Shown: piece by piece, positions 43,975 through 52,998 of the stretch | How positions within the stretch are numbered: the stretch's first letter is position 1 | Layout of the letters: each line of letters begins with the position of its first letter | DNA from: Rubellimicrobium rubrum | Lineage (GTDB): Bacteria > Pseudomonadota > Alphaproteobacteria > Rhodobacterales > Rhodobacteraceae | Length of the DNA: 64,000 nt | Reading direction: 5' to 3' | Assembly: GCF_006152115.1 (NCBI RefSeq) | Contig: NZ_VDFU01000007.1 | Span: 142,451-206,450 of the forward strand | The notes under the pieces: model-generated | The model's input: only the letters and a program-made list of their open reading frames with translations | Told to the model about the DNA's origin: nothing | Databases searched by the model: none | Made by a program: the position numbers and the translations under genes

Positions 43975-45150
43975 TCAGCTCTTGAGGATCGACCGGAGGC
44001 GGGCCCGCCAGCCTTTCCGGGAGGCCGACTTGCCCGGCGGAGGATTGGACAGGGCCTCGGAGGGACCGAGCGCCGGATTGCGCTCGGCCACGAGGCGGAC
44101 AAGCTCTGCGGGCACTTCCGGCTCTTCCCTCGGGGCCTGTTGCTCTCCTAACGGTTCAAGAGCGCCGGCCATGGGTCTGGGATTGGAGACCACCCCTGTC
44201 GGACGTGGGTACCGCTCCGGCACGTACAACTCGCGGGGCAGCACGGCGCGCTCGTAGTCTGCGTTGTAGACGCGCTCGGGCAGCGCGATCTCCTCGTGGG
44301 TGACCTCTCCGTAGGGGATCAGGGTCAGCAGGTGGGAGATGCAGTTGAGGCGCGCTCGCTTCTTGTCGTTGCCCTCCACGATGTACCAGGGCGCCTCGGG
44401 GATGTTGGTGCGGGCAAACATGTCCTCCTTGGCCTTGGTGTAGTCCTCCCAGCGGACGCGGGACTGCAGGTCCATGGGCGAAAGCTTCCACTGCTTCAAA
44501 GGATCGTGGATGCGCACGAGGAAGCGCAGTTGCTGCTCCTGGTCGGTGATCGAGAACCAGTACTTCACGACCCGGATGCCCGATCGGACCAGCATGCGCT
44601 CGAACTCGGGCACGTCGCGGAAGAACTCCTCGACCTGATCCTCGGAAGCGAAGCCCATCACGCGCTCCACGCCGGCGCGGTTGTACCATGAGCGGTCAAA
44701 GAGCACGATCTCGCCGCCTGCGGGCAGGTGCGGCACGTAGCGCTGGAAGTACCACTGCGTCCGCTCGCGGTCCGAGGGGGCGGGCAGCGCCACGGTGCGC
44801 ACCACGCGGGGGTTCAGGCGCTGGGTGATGCGCTTGATCACGCCCCCTTTGCCCGCGCTGTCGCGGCCCTCGAACAGGATGACGACCTTCTCCTTGTTGG
44901 CCACCACCCAGTCCTGCAGCTTGATCAGCTCGGCTTGCAGGCGCAGAAGCTCGGGAAAGTAGATCGATCCCGGCAGTTCGTCGGGGTGGGCGCGCCGGTA
45001 GAGTTCCGCGATGCGCCGCGACAGGACCGCGTCATCCAACTCCAACTCCGGATCGTCGTCGGCTCCGTCCGCTGCCTCGGCCAACTCATCAAGAAGCCAG
45101 TCCTCGGGCTTGCCCTTCCAGAGATCGGCAAGGGCACGGCGGTCAGGCAT
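43975..45150 (-). CDS. ppk2: Polyphosphate kinase 2
   Basis: This 391-residue class I-type PPK2 phosphorylates GDP or ADP with polyphosphate. Walker A GRDSAGKGG (about 95-103), the lid segment with RERTQWYFQRYVPHLP and Walker B VLFDRSWYNRAGVERVMGF (149 onward) are intact, with the downstream KYWFSITDQEQ and KAKEDMFARTNIPEAPWYIVEGNDKKRARLN blocks. The ATG at 45150 follows GGAG by six bases. The C-terminal tail is longer and more charged than in short PPK2s. It is a single gene in the phosphorus-rich part of the window. Confidence 0.93.
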   Translation of the reverse strand: MPDRRALADLWKGKPEDWLLDELAEAADGADDDPELELDDAVLSRRIAELYRRAHPDELPGSIYFPELLRLQAELIKLQDWVVANKEKVVILFEGRDSAGKGGVIKRITQRLNPRVVRTVALPAPSDRERTQWYFQRYVPHLPAGGEIVLFDRSWYNRAGVERVMGFASEDQVEEFFRDVPEFERMLVRSGIRVVKYWFSITDQEQQLRFLVRIHDPLKQWKLSPMDLQSRVRWEDYTKAKEDMFARTNIPEAPWYIVEGNDKKRARLNCISHLLTLIPYGEVTHEEIALPERVYNADYERAVLPRELYVPERYPRPTGVVSNPRPMAGALEPLGEQQAPREEPEVPAELVRLVAERNPALGPSEALSNPPPGKSASRKGWRARLRSILKS

Positions 45151-45179
45151 GAGAGGCTCCGGGGGCAATCAGGTTTGAT

Positions 45180-45715
45180 GGGCACGAGTTGGTTCGGATC
45201 ATGGACGACCCCGACGGCCGGACCTTGGGTAAGGTGGCGGATGACGGTGCCTCCAGTCCTTCCCTGGCGCCCTCGAGCAGCGCAAGGCCCAGGATGCGAT
45301 CGGGGTTGGTGAGAGGCGGCATGACCACACCGTCGAGCTTCTGAAGCCCGAAGCGGCGGCAGTAGCGCAGGTTCTCCGCCAGCAGTACCAGGCTCCAGCC
45401 CTCCTCGCGCGCGCTCGATGACTAGCAGAGTCAGCATGGCGCCAGCCCGTCGCCCTGGTGGGTGAGATGCACCGGCAGCGGGCCGAGGAGCAAGGCCCAC
45501 CTCCGATCCGAGCCCTGGTCGATGTGGACGGGCCAGTTGCGGATCACTCCGGTCAGGGTCCCCTGCCCGTCCCGTGCCACGCGACACAGGGCAGCGACGG
45601 GCGTCACGCCGTCCTGGAGGCAACAGGAGGATAGCACCCCCAGTCCCGGCGCGAAGCACAGGTCCAAGGACCCCTCCACCTCCCACCAGCCCTCCCCGGT
45701 CTCCTCCGCCAGGAA
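45180..45715 (-). pseudogene. Frameshifted GNAT acetyltransferase
   Basis: Three minus-strand frames line up with one GNAT N-acetyltransferase of the YhbS-like group. The first (in 45431-45715) has LDLCFAP, LQDGVTPVAALCRVARDG, GVIRNWPVHI and LLLGPLPVHLTHQGDGLA, the acetyl-CoA loop. It ends in a stop where the helix should continue. The second frame has EEGWSLVLLAENLRYCRRFGLQ and VVMPPLTNPDRILGLALLEGA. The third has GTVIRHLTQGPAVGVVH. At least three shifts are needed, so it is a pseudogene unless the assembly is poor here. Confidence 0.7.
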
Positions 45716-46155
45716 AAGTGTGGTGGCGGCGGGGCCGTTCGCCGCCCTTCGGTCGACGCGGCTCCTGAAAGCCTCTGCCCTCGCGCAGGGGAAAGCTCTG
45801 GCAAGGTTCATGTCTTGCCGAAGGGGAGCATGCTCCTTCGCCGGCACGCTGGTCGGCTTTGCCTGTGCAGGGCCATAGGCTCATTGTAGATGGCCGGCTG
45901 ACCAGCTCCGACACAGAAACCCGGCACCAAGCGGCTCCCAACGCAAGGGTCGCGAAATAAGCGCCGCATCATCAGAAGCGTCCTCAAAATCCTTGTGATC
46001 CCGTCTGACGGGTCTCTTGCTGGGCTGCTGGGCACCCGCACGGCTTAACCGCATGGCAGGGCTTACGTTCTGTGGGCTGCCTACCGACAGTGTTTGACGC
46101 TCGTGTGACACAAGGCGCAAAGATGGCATCAAGCCGCGCTCCCCTCCTGACCCCC
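45716..46155. other. Gene-free region
   Basis: About 440 bases with no supported gene. The minus-strand frame of the dead acetyltransferase is open to 45847 but its N-terminal part is not recognisable. No hairpin or promoter stands out. Confidence 0.4.
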
Positions 46156-46398
46156 TCAATCGCCCTTCAAGGTCGTAAGCGACATGCCAAGATAGGTCCG
46201 GTACTCATCCGGCGACTTGGCGCGGATGTTCTCCAGCACCGAGCAGAGGGCATTCAAGAGAACATCGAAGGCGAACTGATCCTGCTGATCCGGCTTGGGG
46301 CCTGGGGTTTGGGAGTACACGTCCTGCAGCACACGGACGACAGCCTGCACGAGACGCTCCGCAGCTGGGGAGGAGCCCGCAATGTCGTAGTCCAGCAT
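46156..46398 (-). CDS. Hypothetical protein, 80 residues
   Basis: This small acidic helical protein (MLDYDIAGSSPAAERLVQAVV...) has LLNALCSVLENIRAKSPDEYRTYLGMSLTTL near the end. Codon use matches nearby genes, but the ribosome site is weak. I do not recognise the family. It could be a small regulatory or phasin-like helix protein; no function is proposed. Confidence 0.5.
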   Translation of the reverse strand: MLDYDIAGSSPAAERLVQAVVRVLQDVYSQTPGPKPDQQDQFAFDVLLNALCSVLENIRAKSPDEYRTYLGMSLTTLKGD

Positions 46399-46688
46399 GT
46401 TTTACTCGAATTGGTTGTTCACGCGTGCCTCATAGGCCGTTTCGCTTGCGCGCTCCAGCGTCGCCCGGGGCCAGCGCTCGTCAAAAATTGAGACATGCTG
46501 AACGGACGGTCGATGCGGGCCAACAGGACGACCTTTGGCCGCCCCAGATTCCAAGCGGCCCAGCGCATGAACACAAAGGCCGCAAACATGACCATGTCCG
46601 TCATGCTTGTCGCTCCATTGTGGGCTGATACGTCACCCGAGATGGTCAGTAAGGGCGACCAGGCGGCGCGCACGAAAGCGAGACGTTG

Positions 46689-47036
46689 CTAGCCCGAACT
46701 ACTGAACGCCCCTCGGACGCGCTGCCCCTGCAGTCTCCTGAGCGTCTTTGGGTTGCGGTACCCGGGCGAGTTCGTCTCATCCGCCAGTTGTAGGTCGGGA
46801 AAGGCTTGGAGGAAGCTCAGAAGGTGATCCGACCGCCGGAAGTAGACGGCCAGCGCCTCGGTTTCGAGGGAGTCCGCCTCGTGGTGAGCGAAGTTGGCTT
46901 CGCCCACCTCGCTGCGCAACCAGCGCAGGATTTCGATCAGCACCGGCCCCAGACCCAGCGCAGGCACGTGCAGCTTCACCCGGAGGGGAAACGCGGCGTC
47001 GTCAAGGACGCGTGGAGGGATGCTGCGCTGCGGCAT
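46689..47036 (-). CDS. Hypothetical protein, 115 residues
   Basis: This protein begins MPQRSIPPRVLDDAAFPLRVKLHVPALGLGPVL and ends with a basic tail. The start at 47036 is chosen because the longer frame (47204) starts with low-complexity sequence. Its composition is protein-like, with FAHHEADSLETEALAVYFRRSDHLLSFLQAFPDL forming amphipathic helices. No family is recognised. The 290 bases downstream (46399-46688) hold no supported gene. Confidence 0.5.
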   Translation of the reverse strand: MPQRSIPPRVLDDAAFPLRVKLHVPALGLGPVLIEILRWLRSEVGEANFAHHEADSLETEALAVYFRRSDHLLSFLQAFPDLQLADETNSPGYRNPKTLRRLQGQRVRGAFSSSG

Positions 47037-47244
47037 GATGGGGCATCTAGAAGCCGGACGGGCTAGGGAAAGCTCGCAGGCAAGCATCGGCCGGGATTGG
47101 CCGCAGGGACGCCCAAACTCGTCACGGCGTAGCCACCGACGCCAGCAGTTCTCTCGGAAAGCTCCGGGTTGAACGGTTCCTACCGAGTTCGTCGGATCGG
47201 ACAAGGTAAGGCCTAGGCCGCGGAGGCAGGGCGGCGTTCGACCG

Positions 47245-48144
47245 TCAGGATGGAACGCCTCGCCTGACCAGTGCCTTCAAGCGTTGGAGGGAGACAGAGC
47301 GCAGTCCTTTGGGGCCCCTCGGTCCGGAGGTGGCGGTCCTCAGACAGGACAATGGGGTCTCATCGGGCCGTAGCAGAAGGTCTTGGTAGAGCCTCCAGAC
47401 CCCGGGCCGCAGATAGCCGGACCAGTGACAGATCCGGACGCGCGCCGGTCGGATCCGCCAGCCCCACTGTCTCAGAGTCCCGAGGACGTCTGGGTCGTCC
47501 AGGGCCAGATCCAGCCAATTGTCGTCGCAGATCGACCTGCGGGCGAGCCTACGACCACGATACGGCAAAGCCGCAAGTAGCAGCGCATCGAAGAGGCGGT
47601 TCTCCCGTCCAGTCACGTTCACGAACATGGCCATCCGGCCAGCGGGCGACCGGCACGCGGCGCGAGCTTCGGCCAAGGAAAGGGCCGGGGCGATCAGGAC
47701 CACCCTTTGGACATCGTTCGGCCCAAGGTCGGTCAAGGCCGAGTACGCGACGCGCGCGCCCAGCGAATGGGCGATGACATGCACAGGGCGTTGCCCGTCC
47801 AAGGCACGAAGTATCCCTATGAAGCGGGCCAGCTTCTTTCCTTGTGCTGCAGCCTGGGCGTTGGCCTGCCAGATCGTCCCTGTGCTGGGCCAGCCCCACG
47901 CCACGCCGAGGCCCCTGTCGCCGGCAAGGTCCAGCCGCCGCGGCCAGGAAACGGCCCCCCACCGCCGTCTGTCCGGATCCAGGCCCAGAATATGTAGGTG
48001 CGGGTCGCTTTGGGGGTCAAATGGGTCAAAGCCAAAGCCATGAATCATCACGACCACAGGCGCCCGGCTAGGCAGGCGCGCCAGCACGCAGGGCAGATCG
48101 GTCGTGCCCGGCAGAGCGCTATCGCGCACGGCGAGGATCGGCAT
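47245..48144 (-). CDS. Alpha/beta hydrolase
   Basis: This 299-residue alpha/beta-hydrolase-fold protein has the oxyanion region VVVMIHGFGFDP (31-42) and nucleophile elbow IAHSLGARVAYS with Ser127. Acidic and His members of the triad are less certain: candidates are the Asp in LALDDPDVLG and the His in RICHWSGYLRPG. It resembles the DUF900-like or lipase-like serine hydrolases. The ATG at 48144 follows AGGAGGACAGG, a strong Shine-Dalgarno. Upstream, 48193-48210 holds one good PhoB-type 7-mer and a weaker second one, 11 bases apart. Confidence 0.75.
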   Translation of the reverse strand: MPILAVRDSALPGTTDLPCVLARLPSRAPVVVMIHGFGFDPFDPQSDPHLHILGLDPDRRRWGAVSWPRRLDLAGDRGLGVAWGWPSTGTIWQANAQAAAQGKKLARFIGILRALDGQRPVHVIAHSLGARVAYSALTDLGPNDVQRVVLIAPALSLAEARAACRSPAGRMAMFVNVTGRENRLFDALLLAALPYRGRRLARRSICDDNWLDLALDDPDVLGTLRQWGWRIRPARVRICHWSGYLRPGVWRLYQDLLLRPDETPLSCLRTATSGPRGPKGLRSVSLQRLKALVRRGVPS

Positions 48145-48392
48145 CCTGTCCTCCTGCCCAGGCCAAGGCTGATGGCGCCTTAGCCGAGTTCCTGAACAAG
48201 GCGATGACAGAGGAACGTCGCTGTGATGACGTTCAGGCTGATCGGGTCCTCGCTGGTGCAGTTGCCGGCTTGCCGACACCGGCTCCAACAGGTTGATCAG
48301 GCTGGATGGATGAAAGGCTGCCGGGCTAGAGGCGACCTGACGATGGCATCCATGGACCGACGCACCAGCAGGTGTCCGATCCAGCGTCCGAC

Positions 48393-48683
48393 CTAAGCCG
48401 CCTCATCGAAGATCTCATCGAGATAGACTCCTTCGTCGACCATCTCGACGAGCCACCGTCCCAAGCTGAAGCCGGAGATCTGGTGACTCCGGTAGATCTC
48501 CAAGGCGTCCCTTGCGGTGATCAGGCCCTTGTCCATGCGGTGCACGACTCCGACGAGCCGATTGACCACATCGTGCGGTGACGTGGGATCCTGGGCATCA
48601 CGGTGCGTACAACTGATCTGGGCCCGCAGGCGAGCCCTGAGATCCTCGAGATGCGCCTGACTGGTTGGATTGTGCAGATACAT
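48393..48683 (-). CDS. Hypothetical protein, 96 residues
   Basis: This acidic helical protein begins MYLHNPTSQAHLEDLRARLRAQ and ends FSLGRWLVEMVDEGVYLDEIFDEAA. The ATG at 48683 has GGAGG 9 bases upstream, so translation is plausible. No family is recognised. The frame upstream to 48917 lacks a ribosome site. It is followed by about 250 bases of non-coding DNA before the hydrolase gene. Confidence 0.55.
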   Translation of the reverse strand: MYLHNPTSQAHLEDLRARLRAQISCTHRDAQDPTSPHDVVNRLVGVVHRMDKGLITARDALEIYRSHQISGFSLGRWLVEMVDEGVYLDEIFDEAA

Positions 48684-48944
48684 CGTGTGTGACCTCCGTA
48701 GTTCGCCTCGGAAGCGCCCGACCCCATGCTCGGCCGGCTCTGCGGTCAGATAGCAGCGCAGTTTTGCCGTTCTGTGACAGACGGCATCCATCCACAGGAG
48801 TCTATTCACGGCCACGCGCCATTGCAGCTTGCGAGCCCCGCTTTGCGGCGTATTGCTACGTGCCCGGTCCTCCTCCGGCTTCGAACGTCTTCGACCCGTT
48901 GCACTCCGCTGCCACATGCAAGGTGGATCAGCCTAGATGAACGC

Positions 48945-49863
48945 ATGCCTGTCACAGCCCGCTTCGCGCGAGAAGTCAGCTATGCCAGCACCGCAGGCAC
49001 TCGTCCCTGCCGTGCCGTGGTGCGTCTACTTGAGAACGCCACCGGCCGCATCGGCCTGATCCGTCGGGCTCGGGGCTACGAGGAGGAGGTCGCCGCCGGC
49101 CGCGACTTCTGGGACGTGATACGGCATCGGCCTGGATGTCATCGGCGGCAGCTTGAACAGCATCCCCGCGCAGGGGCCGTCGGTTGTGGTCGCCAACCAC
49201 CCCTATGGCATCCTTGATGGTTTTACCTTGGGGCGCATCCTGTCCGCCCGCCGCTCAGGCGATTTCAAGATCATGGCGCACCGCATCTTCGAGCGCGCGC
49301 TGGATCTCCAGCGCATCCTGCTCCCGATCAGCTTCGACGACAACAAGGAGGCCGCGGCGAGGAACTTGGCCACCCGGGCCGACGCGTTGGAGTATCTGAG
49401 GTAAGCCGGCGCCATCGGCATCTTTCCAGAGGGCACCGTCTCCACCGCCGTCACGCCTTTCGATCTGCCGCTCGATTTGGTCTGGCGCAGCTTCACGGCC
49501 AAGATCATCCTGCGGCCGCGGGCTACGGTCGTGCCGATCTTCTTCGACGGGCACAGCTCGCGGCTCTTCCAAGTCGCAAGCCACCTGGACACCACGCTGC
49601 GGCATGGTTTGCTCATCCGCGAGTTTCGGACACGGGTGGGTACTGATGTCCGCATCGTCGTCGGCAGTCCGGTCCCGCGCGAACGGCTGGCCGCCTTTGG
49701 ATCGGATGCCAAGGCGATGATGTCCTACCTGCGTGCTGAGACTTATGCCCTCTCGCCCAGCCTACTGCCGACCGCGCGCCTTGGACACGAGTTCAAAGCC
49801 CGGCATCGACCAATCTTTGCGACCCAAGCACCGGCCCTGAACAGCGGCTGGATCAGGTCGTGA
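48945..49863 (+). pseudogene. Broken PlsC-type glycerolipid acyltransferase
   Basis: Two frames make up one acyltransferase of the 1-acyl-glycerol-3-phosphate type. The N-terminal part (from MPVTARFAREVSYAS to GRDFWDVI) runs to about 49120, where a one-base shift is needed to continue GIGLDVIGGSLNSIPAQGP. The catalytic block VANHPYGILDG (NHx4D) follows. An in-frame TAA at 49402-49404 interrupts the protein just before AGAIGIFPEGTVSTA, the second acyltransferase motif. The same frame then continues to 49863. Frameshift plus nonsense codon mean that it is almost certainly non-functional. Confidence 0.8.
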
Positions 49864-49892
49864 CGGTGGGACATGCAACAGGTCCATGAAAG

Positions 49893-49916
49893 GGGCCCGG
49901 CCTGCTGGACGGGCCC
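49893..49916 (-). terminator. Terminator of the phytase-like gene
   Basis: GGGCCCG and CGGGCCC pair over 7 bp around a 10-nt loop. Read on the minus strand the stem is followed by CTTT, just past the stop of the phytase-like gene. It may also serve the dead acyltransferase gene on the other strand. Confidence 0.6.
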
Positions 49917-49937
49917 TCGCATCAGTGCCGCCGACTA

Positions 49938-52106
49938 CTAATCGACGGAGCCGATGCTCCAGAACTGGGTCTCGCCCGTGCTGTCGTCCACGCCGTCGTT
50001 GTCTGTGACCAGCCAAGCCGTGCCGTCGGGGGCGATCGCCATGCCCTCGACCTTCTCCAGGACAAAGCCGCCGCTCGACCGCAGGTCGGGGATGAGGTCG
50101 CGCACGACCTCGCGCGTGACGGTCGGGAGGTCGCCGCCCAGCGGAGCGGGCGTCATCTCGGTCAGGGGAACACGGGTCACGAGCTTCGTCACGGCGTTCG
50201 CGCCCGTATGGTTGTCGCGCTCGATCAGGTAGACCCAGTCGCCGTGGGCCACGATCTCGGACAGGCCGACCCAGCCTTCGCCGGTGGGCTCGGCCTTCTG
50301 GTAGCGCACCGCGCCCCATTCCTGGTTTTCCGGCTTGTAGGCGACGAGCTTGACCGTGTTTTCCGGGTCGTCCTTCCACTCGCGCTGTATGGCGATCCAG
50401 AGCGTCCCATCGACCATGGTCAGCCCTTCGGCACCAAAGCGCGTCTCGCCGGCGAGAAGCTCGGGTGGGAAGGCCACCTCCTCCTGAATCGCGCCGTCGG
50501 CCCCCACATGGAGGAGCGCATGAGGCACGAGCCGGTCCGTGCGCCCCTCGTTGGCGAGCCAGAACCCGCCCTCTCCGTCCAGCGCGATGCCCTCGAGATC
50601 CAGCTTCTGGGCCGGGCTGCCGTTGCGGGTCACGGTCATCGCCTCGGTGATCCGGGCGGGCGTCTGGGTCGCGTTGATCGTGAAGATCGTGGGCGCCATC
50701 TCGTAAGCGCTGTCGCTCACGGCATAGAGCCGCCCAGGCTGATCAGGGTCGGCCACAAGACCCGAGAGAGCGCCCCAGGCGATGTCCGACCCCGCTCCTT
50801 CGGAGGTGATCGTCGGATAGGCCGGCGCCCCTTCGGAGCGCTGGAACAGCATCACATGCGCTCGGGCCAGAGCGTCGCCTCCGAGGTCGGTCTCGTTGGA
50901 GGTGGCGATCAGCCCGCGCTCGGGAATGGCGACAAGGCCTTCAGGGCCGACCCCGGACGGGAGCATCTGGAGGAGGACCGGGTTGACCGGGTCGGTGACG
51001 TCATAGACTCCGACCACCGAAGCGCGCTCGGATTCGACGAAGACCAGCGGCGTGCCGTCGAATGTTGCGAAGCCGATGGACTCCGGCTCGGCACCCTTGG
51101 AGTCCGACCGGCCCTCGGGGTAGTGGCCGATCTGGGCGACGGCGTGCTCGAAGCTGGCGCCGCTGTCCCAGACGACCTGGCCGTCCTTGCTCCAGATGGT
51201 CCAGCCGCGGCTGCCGCCGTCCATGTCCCCTTCATTGGCTGTAGCGAAATGGGTGTCGTCGATCCACTTCACACCGTCGGGCTCGCGCGGGACACCGGCC
51301 GTGCTGTCGTCCATGACGATCGCGCCATCCTCGGCCGTGTCGATGCCCTCTAGGTCCACGCCTCCGGCGGAGAAGTGAGACAGCACCGCGCCCGTGCGGT
51401 CCAGCACGGCGATGTGGTTGTTCTCTTGCAGCGTGACGACGATCTCGCCCGCTTCGTTGATGTCCACGAACTCGGGCTCCGGGTCCTCGGGGGCCACTTC
51501 GGCCAGTCCGGTCAGATCCGCCCTGATGACGCCCGCGCAGTCCACCGCACCCTCGGCGAGCGGCAGGAGGACCAAGGTGCCAGCCGGCATCTGCGGCACG
51601 CGTCCGTCGCCGGCGTCCTCGTCACGCTCGTTCTCGATAGCGATGGCCAAGAAGCTTCCGTCCCGGGCCGCCGCCACGCTGTCAGGCTGGCCGCCCAGGT
51701 CGCAGCGGGCTGTCTCCTGCCCCGAGGCCATGTCCATGGTCACCAAGACGCCCGACGGTTCGGTGAAGCTCTCTGAAGTGTTCACGGCCACAAACGCCGT
51801 CATGCCCAGAACCGCGACCGAGGTCGGCTCCCCGTTCATGGCCACGTTGCCCTTGGGCTGCGGGTTTGCGGGGTCCGCGATGTCGATCATGCCCACCACG
51901 CCCAACGGGCTGTCGGTGTAGATCAACGTCATCCCATCGGCCGAAGCCGCGATGATCTCGGCCGAGGTTTCGGCGGAGCGGTCTCCACCGTCGGCCATGT
52001 TGTCGGTGGTCGCGAAGCTTGCGACGCGGTTGAAAACCGACTCGGCCGAAGCCGTTCCGGCCATGAGCGCGATCGTGGAAGTCAGGCAGGTCAGTCGCAG
52101 GGACAA
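49938..52106 (-). CDS. Exported beta-propeller protein with phytase-like (esterase-like) domain
   Basis: This protein of about 722 residues has a signal peptide (SLRLTCLTSTIALMAGTASA) followed by a choice-of-anchor-I/LVIVD-type propeller (GMIDIADPANPQP, GVYDVTDPVNPVLLQMLPSGVGPEGL). A C-terminal PF13449-like phytase/esterase domain (KLDLEGIALDGEGGFWLANEG, EKVEGMAIAPDGTAWLVTDND) follows. A TTG at 52106 with GGAG 7 bases upstream is the best start. An ATG at 52166 lies outside the signal peptide and lacks a site. Family members hydrolyse phosphate esters or bind ligands, but activity is unproven. It is next to a dead 3-phytase gene. Confidence 0.8.
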   Translation of the reverse strand: MSLRLTCLTSTIALMAGTASAESVFNRVASFATTDNMADGGDRSAETSAEIIAASADGMTLIYTDSPLGVVGMIDIADPANPQPKGNVAMNGEPTSVAVLGMTAFVAVNTSESFTEPSGVLVTMDMASGQETARCDLGGQPDSVAAARDGSFLAIAIENERDEDAGDGRVPQMPAGTLVLLPLAEGAVDCAGVIRADLTGLAEVAPEDPEPEFVDINEAGEIVVTLQENNHIAVLDRTGAVLSHFSAGGVDLEGIDTAEDGAIVMDDSTAGVPREPDGVKWIDDTHFATANEGDMDGGSRGWTIWSKDGQVVWDSGASFEHAVAQIGHYPEGRSDSKGAEPESIGFATFDGTPLVFVESERASVVGVYDVTDPVNPVLLQMLPSGVGPEGLVAIPERGLIATSNETDLGGDALARAHVMLFQRSEGAPAYPTITSEGAGSDIAWGALSGLVADPDQPGRLYAVSDSAYEMAPTIFTINATQTPARITEAMTVTRNGSPAQKLDLEGIALDGEGGFWLANEGRTDRLVPHALLHVGADGAIQEEVAFPPELLAGETRFGAEGLTMVDGTLWIAIQREWKDDPENTVKLVAYKPENQEWGAVRYQKAEPTGEGWVGLSEIVAHGDWVYLIERDNHTGANAVTKLVTRVPLTEMTPAPLGGDLPTVTREVVRDLIPDLRSSGGFVLEKVEGMAIAPDGTAWLVTDNDGVDDSTGETQFWSIGSVD

Positions 52107-52297
52107 GGTCGTCTCCGGTTGGTTGGGGTCGTGACTCCCGTCGCCCTTGACCCTCAATTGTAACATGGACGTGAAACACCACCCGCTATGCGCTGCGACG
52201 CTGACCCCGCCACTTGCCGGGGCGGGCGCTTACCCCCGGAGCGTCCGGCCCGGCCATCGTGCAAAGCGGTCCGGCAGGCGGCGGTCCGCAACTGCGG

Positions 52298-52849
52298 TCA
52301 GGGAAGTTGGCGGGCGATGGCATCCCAGGCGATGAGCTTGAAGTCGGTCGTGAAGCCCCCGTTCTGGTCGTCCATGACCACCGGGAACCCGCCAAGATGG
52401 TCCGGTCCTATGACCTGAAAGATGCCATCGAGGCCGTTCATCCCGGTGACGCCGTCCACGCTAGCCGGCGCGATCTCGAGCAGGGCCTCGCAGGTGGATG
52501 AGACTTCGGCAACCAGCCGCAGCAGCGCCGCCCGGTGGAAGCCCTTCACGGAAGTCACCAGGTAGCGCACCGCCCCGTCCAGGATGGCGAGCCCCTCCAC
52601 ATCGTCACGCGGCAAGCAATCCGAGGAGAACGCGGCGACTATGGTTAGCCTCGGTGCCCCCCGTAAGGCGAAAGACGAAAGCGTCCGATGCCCCGGTCCT
52701 CCTCGCCTACGCAAATGTGCCCGGACCGGTCGTCGGTGGCCATGCCTTCGGGCTGGGTGCCGACGTGCGGCCAGCGTGTTGTCGGGGGTCCCGGTCGCGT
52801 CCTGCGCGATAGCGGCCATGGGAAGAAGGCAGAGAGCGAGCGGGCGCAT
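52298..52849 (-). pseudogene. Truncated 3-phytase (beta-propeller phytase) remnant
   Basis: The minus-strand frame starts with a signal peptide (MRPLALCLLPMAAIAQ) and ends with a strong match to the C-terminal part of beta-propeller phytases: DVEGLAILDGAVRYLVTSV, ASVDGVTGMNGLDGI, PDHLGGFPVVMDDQN and TTDFKLIAWDAIA. Between them the phytase reading continues in another frame (VGTQPEGMATDDRSGHICVGEEDRGI), so a frameshift and its reversal are present. About two thirds of the propeller is missing. Once a secreted phosphate-releasing enzyme, it is now dead. Confidence 0.75.
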
Positions 52850-52998
52850 CGGAAGACTTTGGGATGGTCAGTAGCAGGACCTCAGCATTCGTGATTGATG
52901 CTGGCGTGACAGATCGGAGCAGCGGGCTGCTGGCCCTCGCTGGGCGCTTCGCCTGTCAGGGCATTCGGTCACGGCAACGGGACCGGGTCGCGCCCCGA

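Noticed and set aside
44925..45941. 338-residue minus-strand frame
   Set aside because: It is a composite: its start overlaps ppk2 and its middle contains only parts of the GNAT pseudogene in one of three frames. It is not a single gene.
46419..46604. 61-residue minus-strand frame with a hydrophobic start (MTDMVMFAAFVF)
   Set aside because: It has a GGAG upstream, but the rest is low-complexity and unrelated to anything I know. Too weak to call.
48193..48210. Second Pho-box-like pair upstream of the alpha/beta hydrolase
   Set aside because: One 7-mer is a good match, but the partner 11 bases away matches only about half. Kept as a note in the hydrolase entry and not called.
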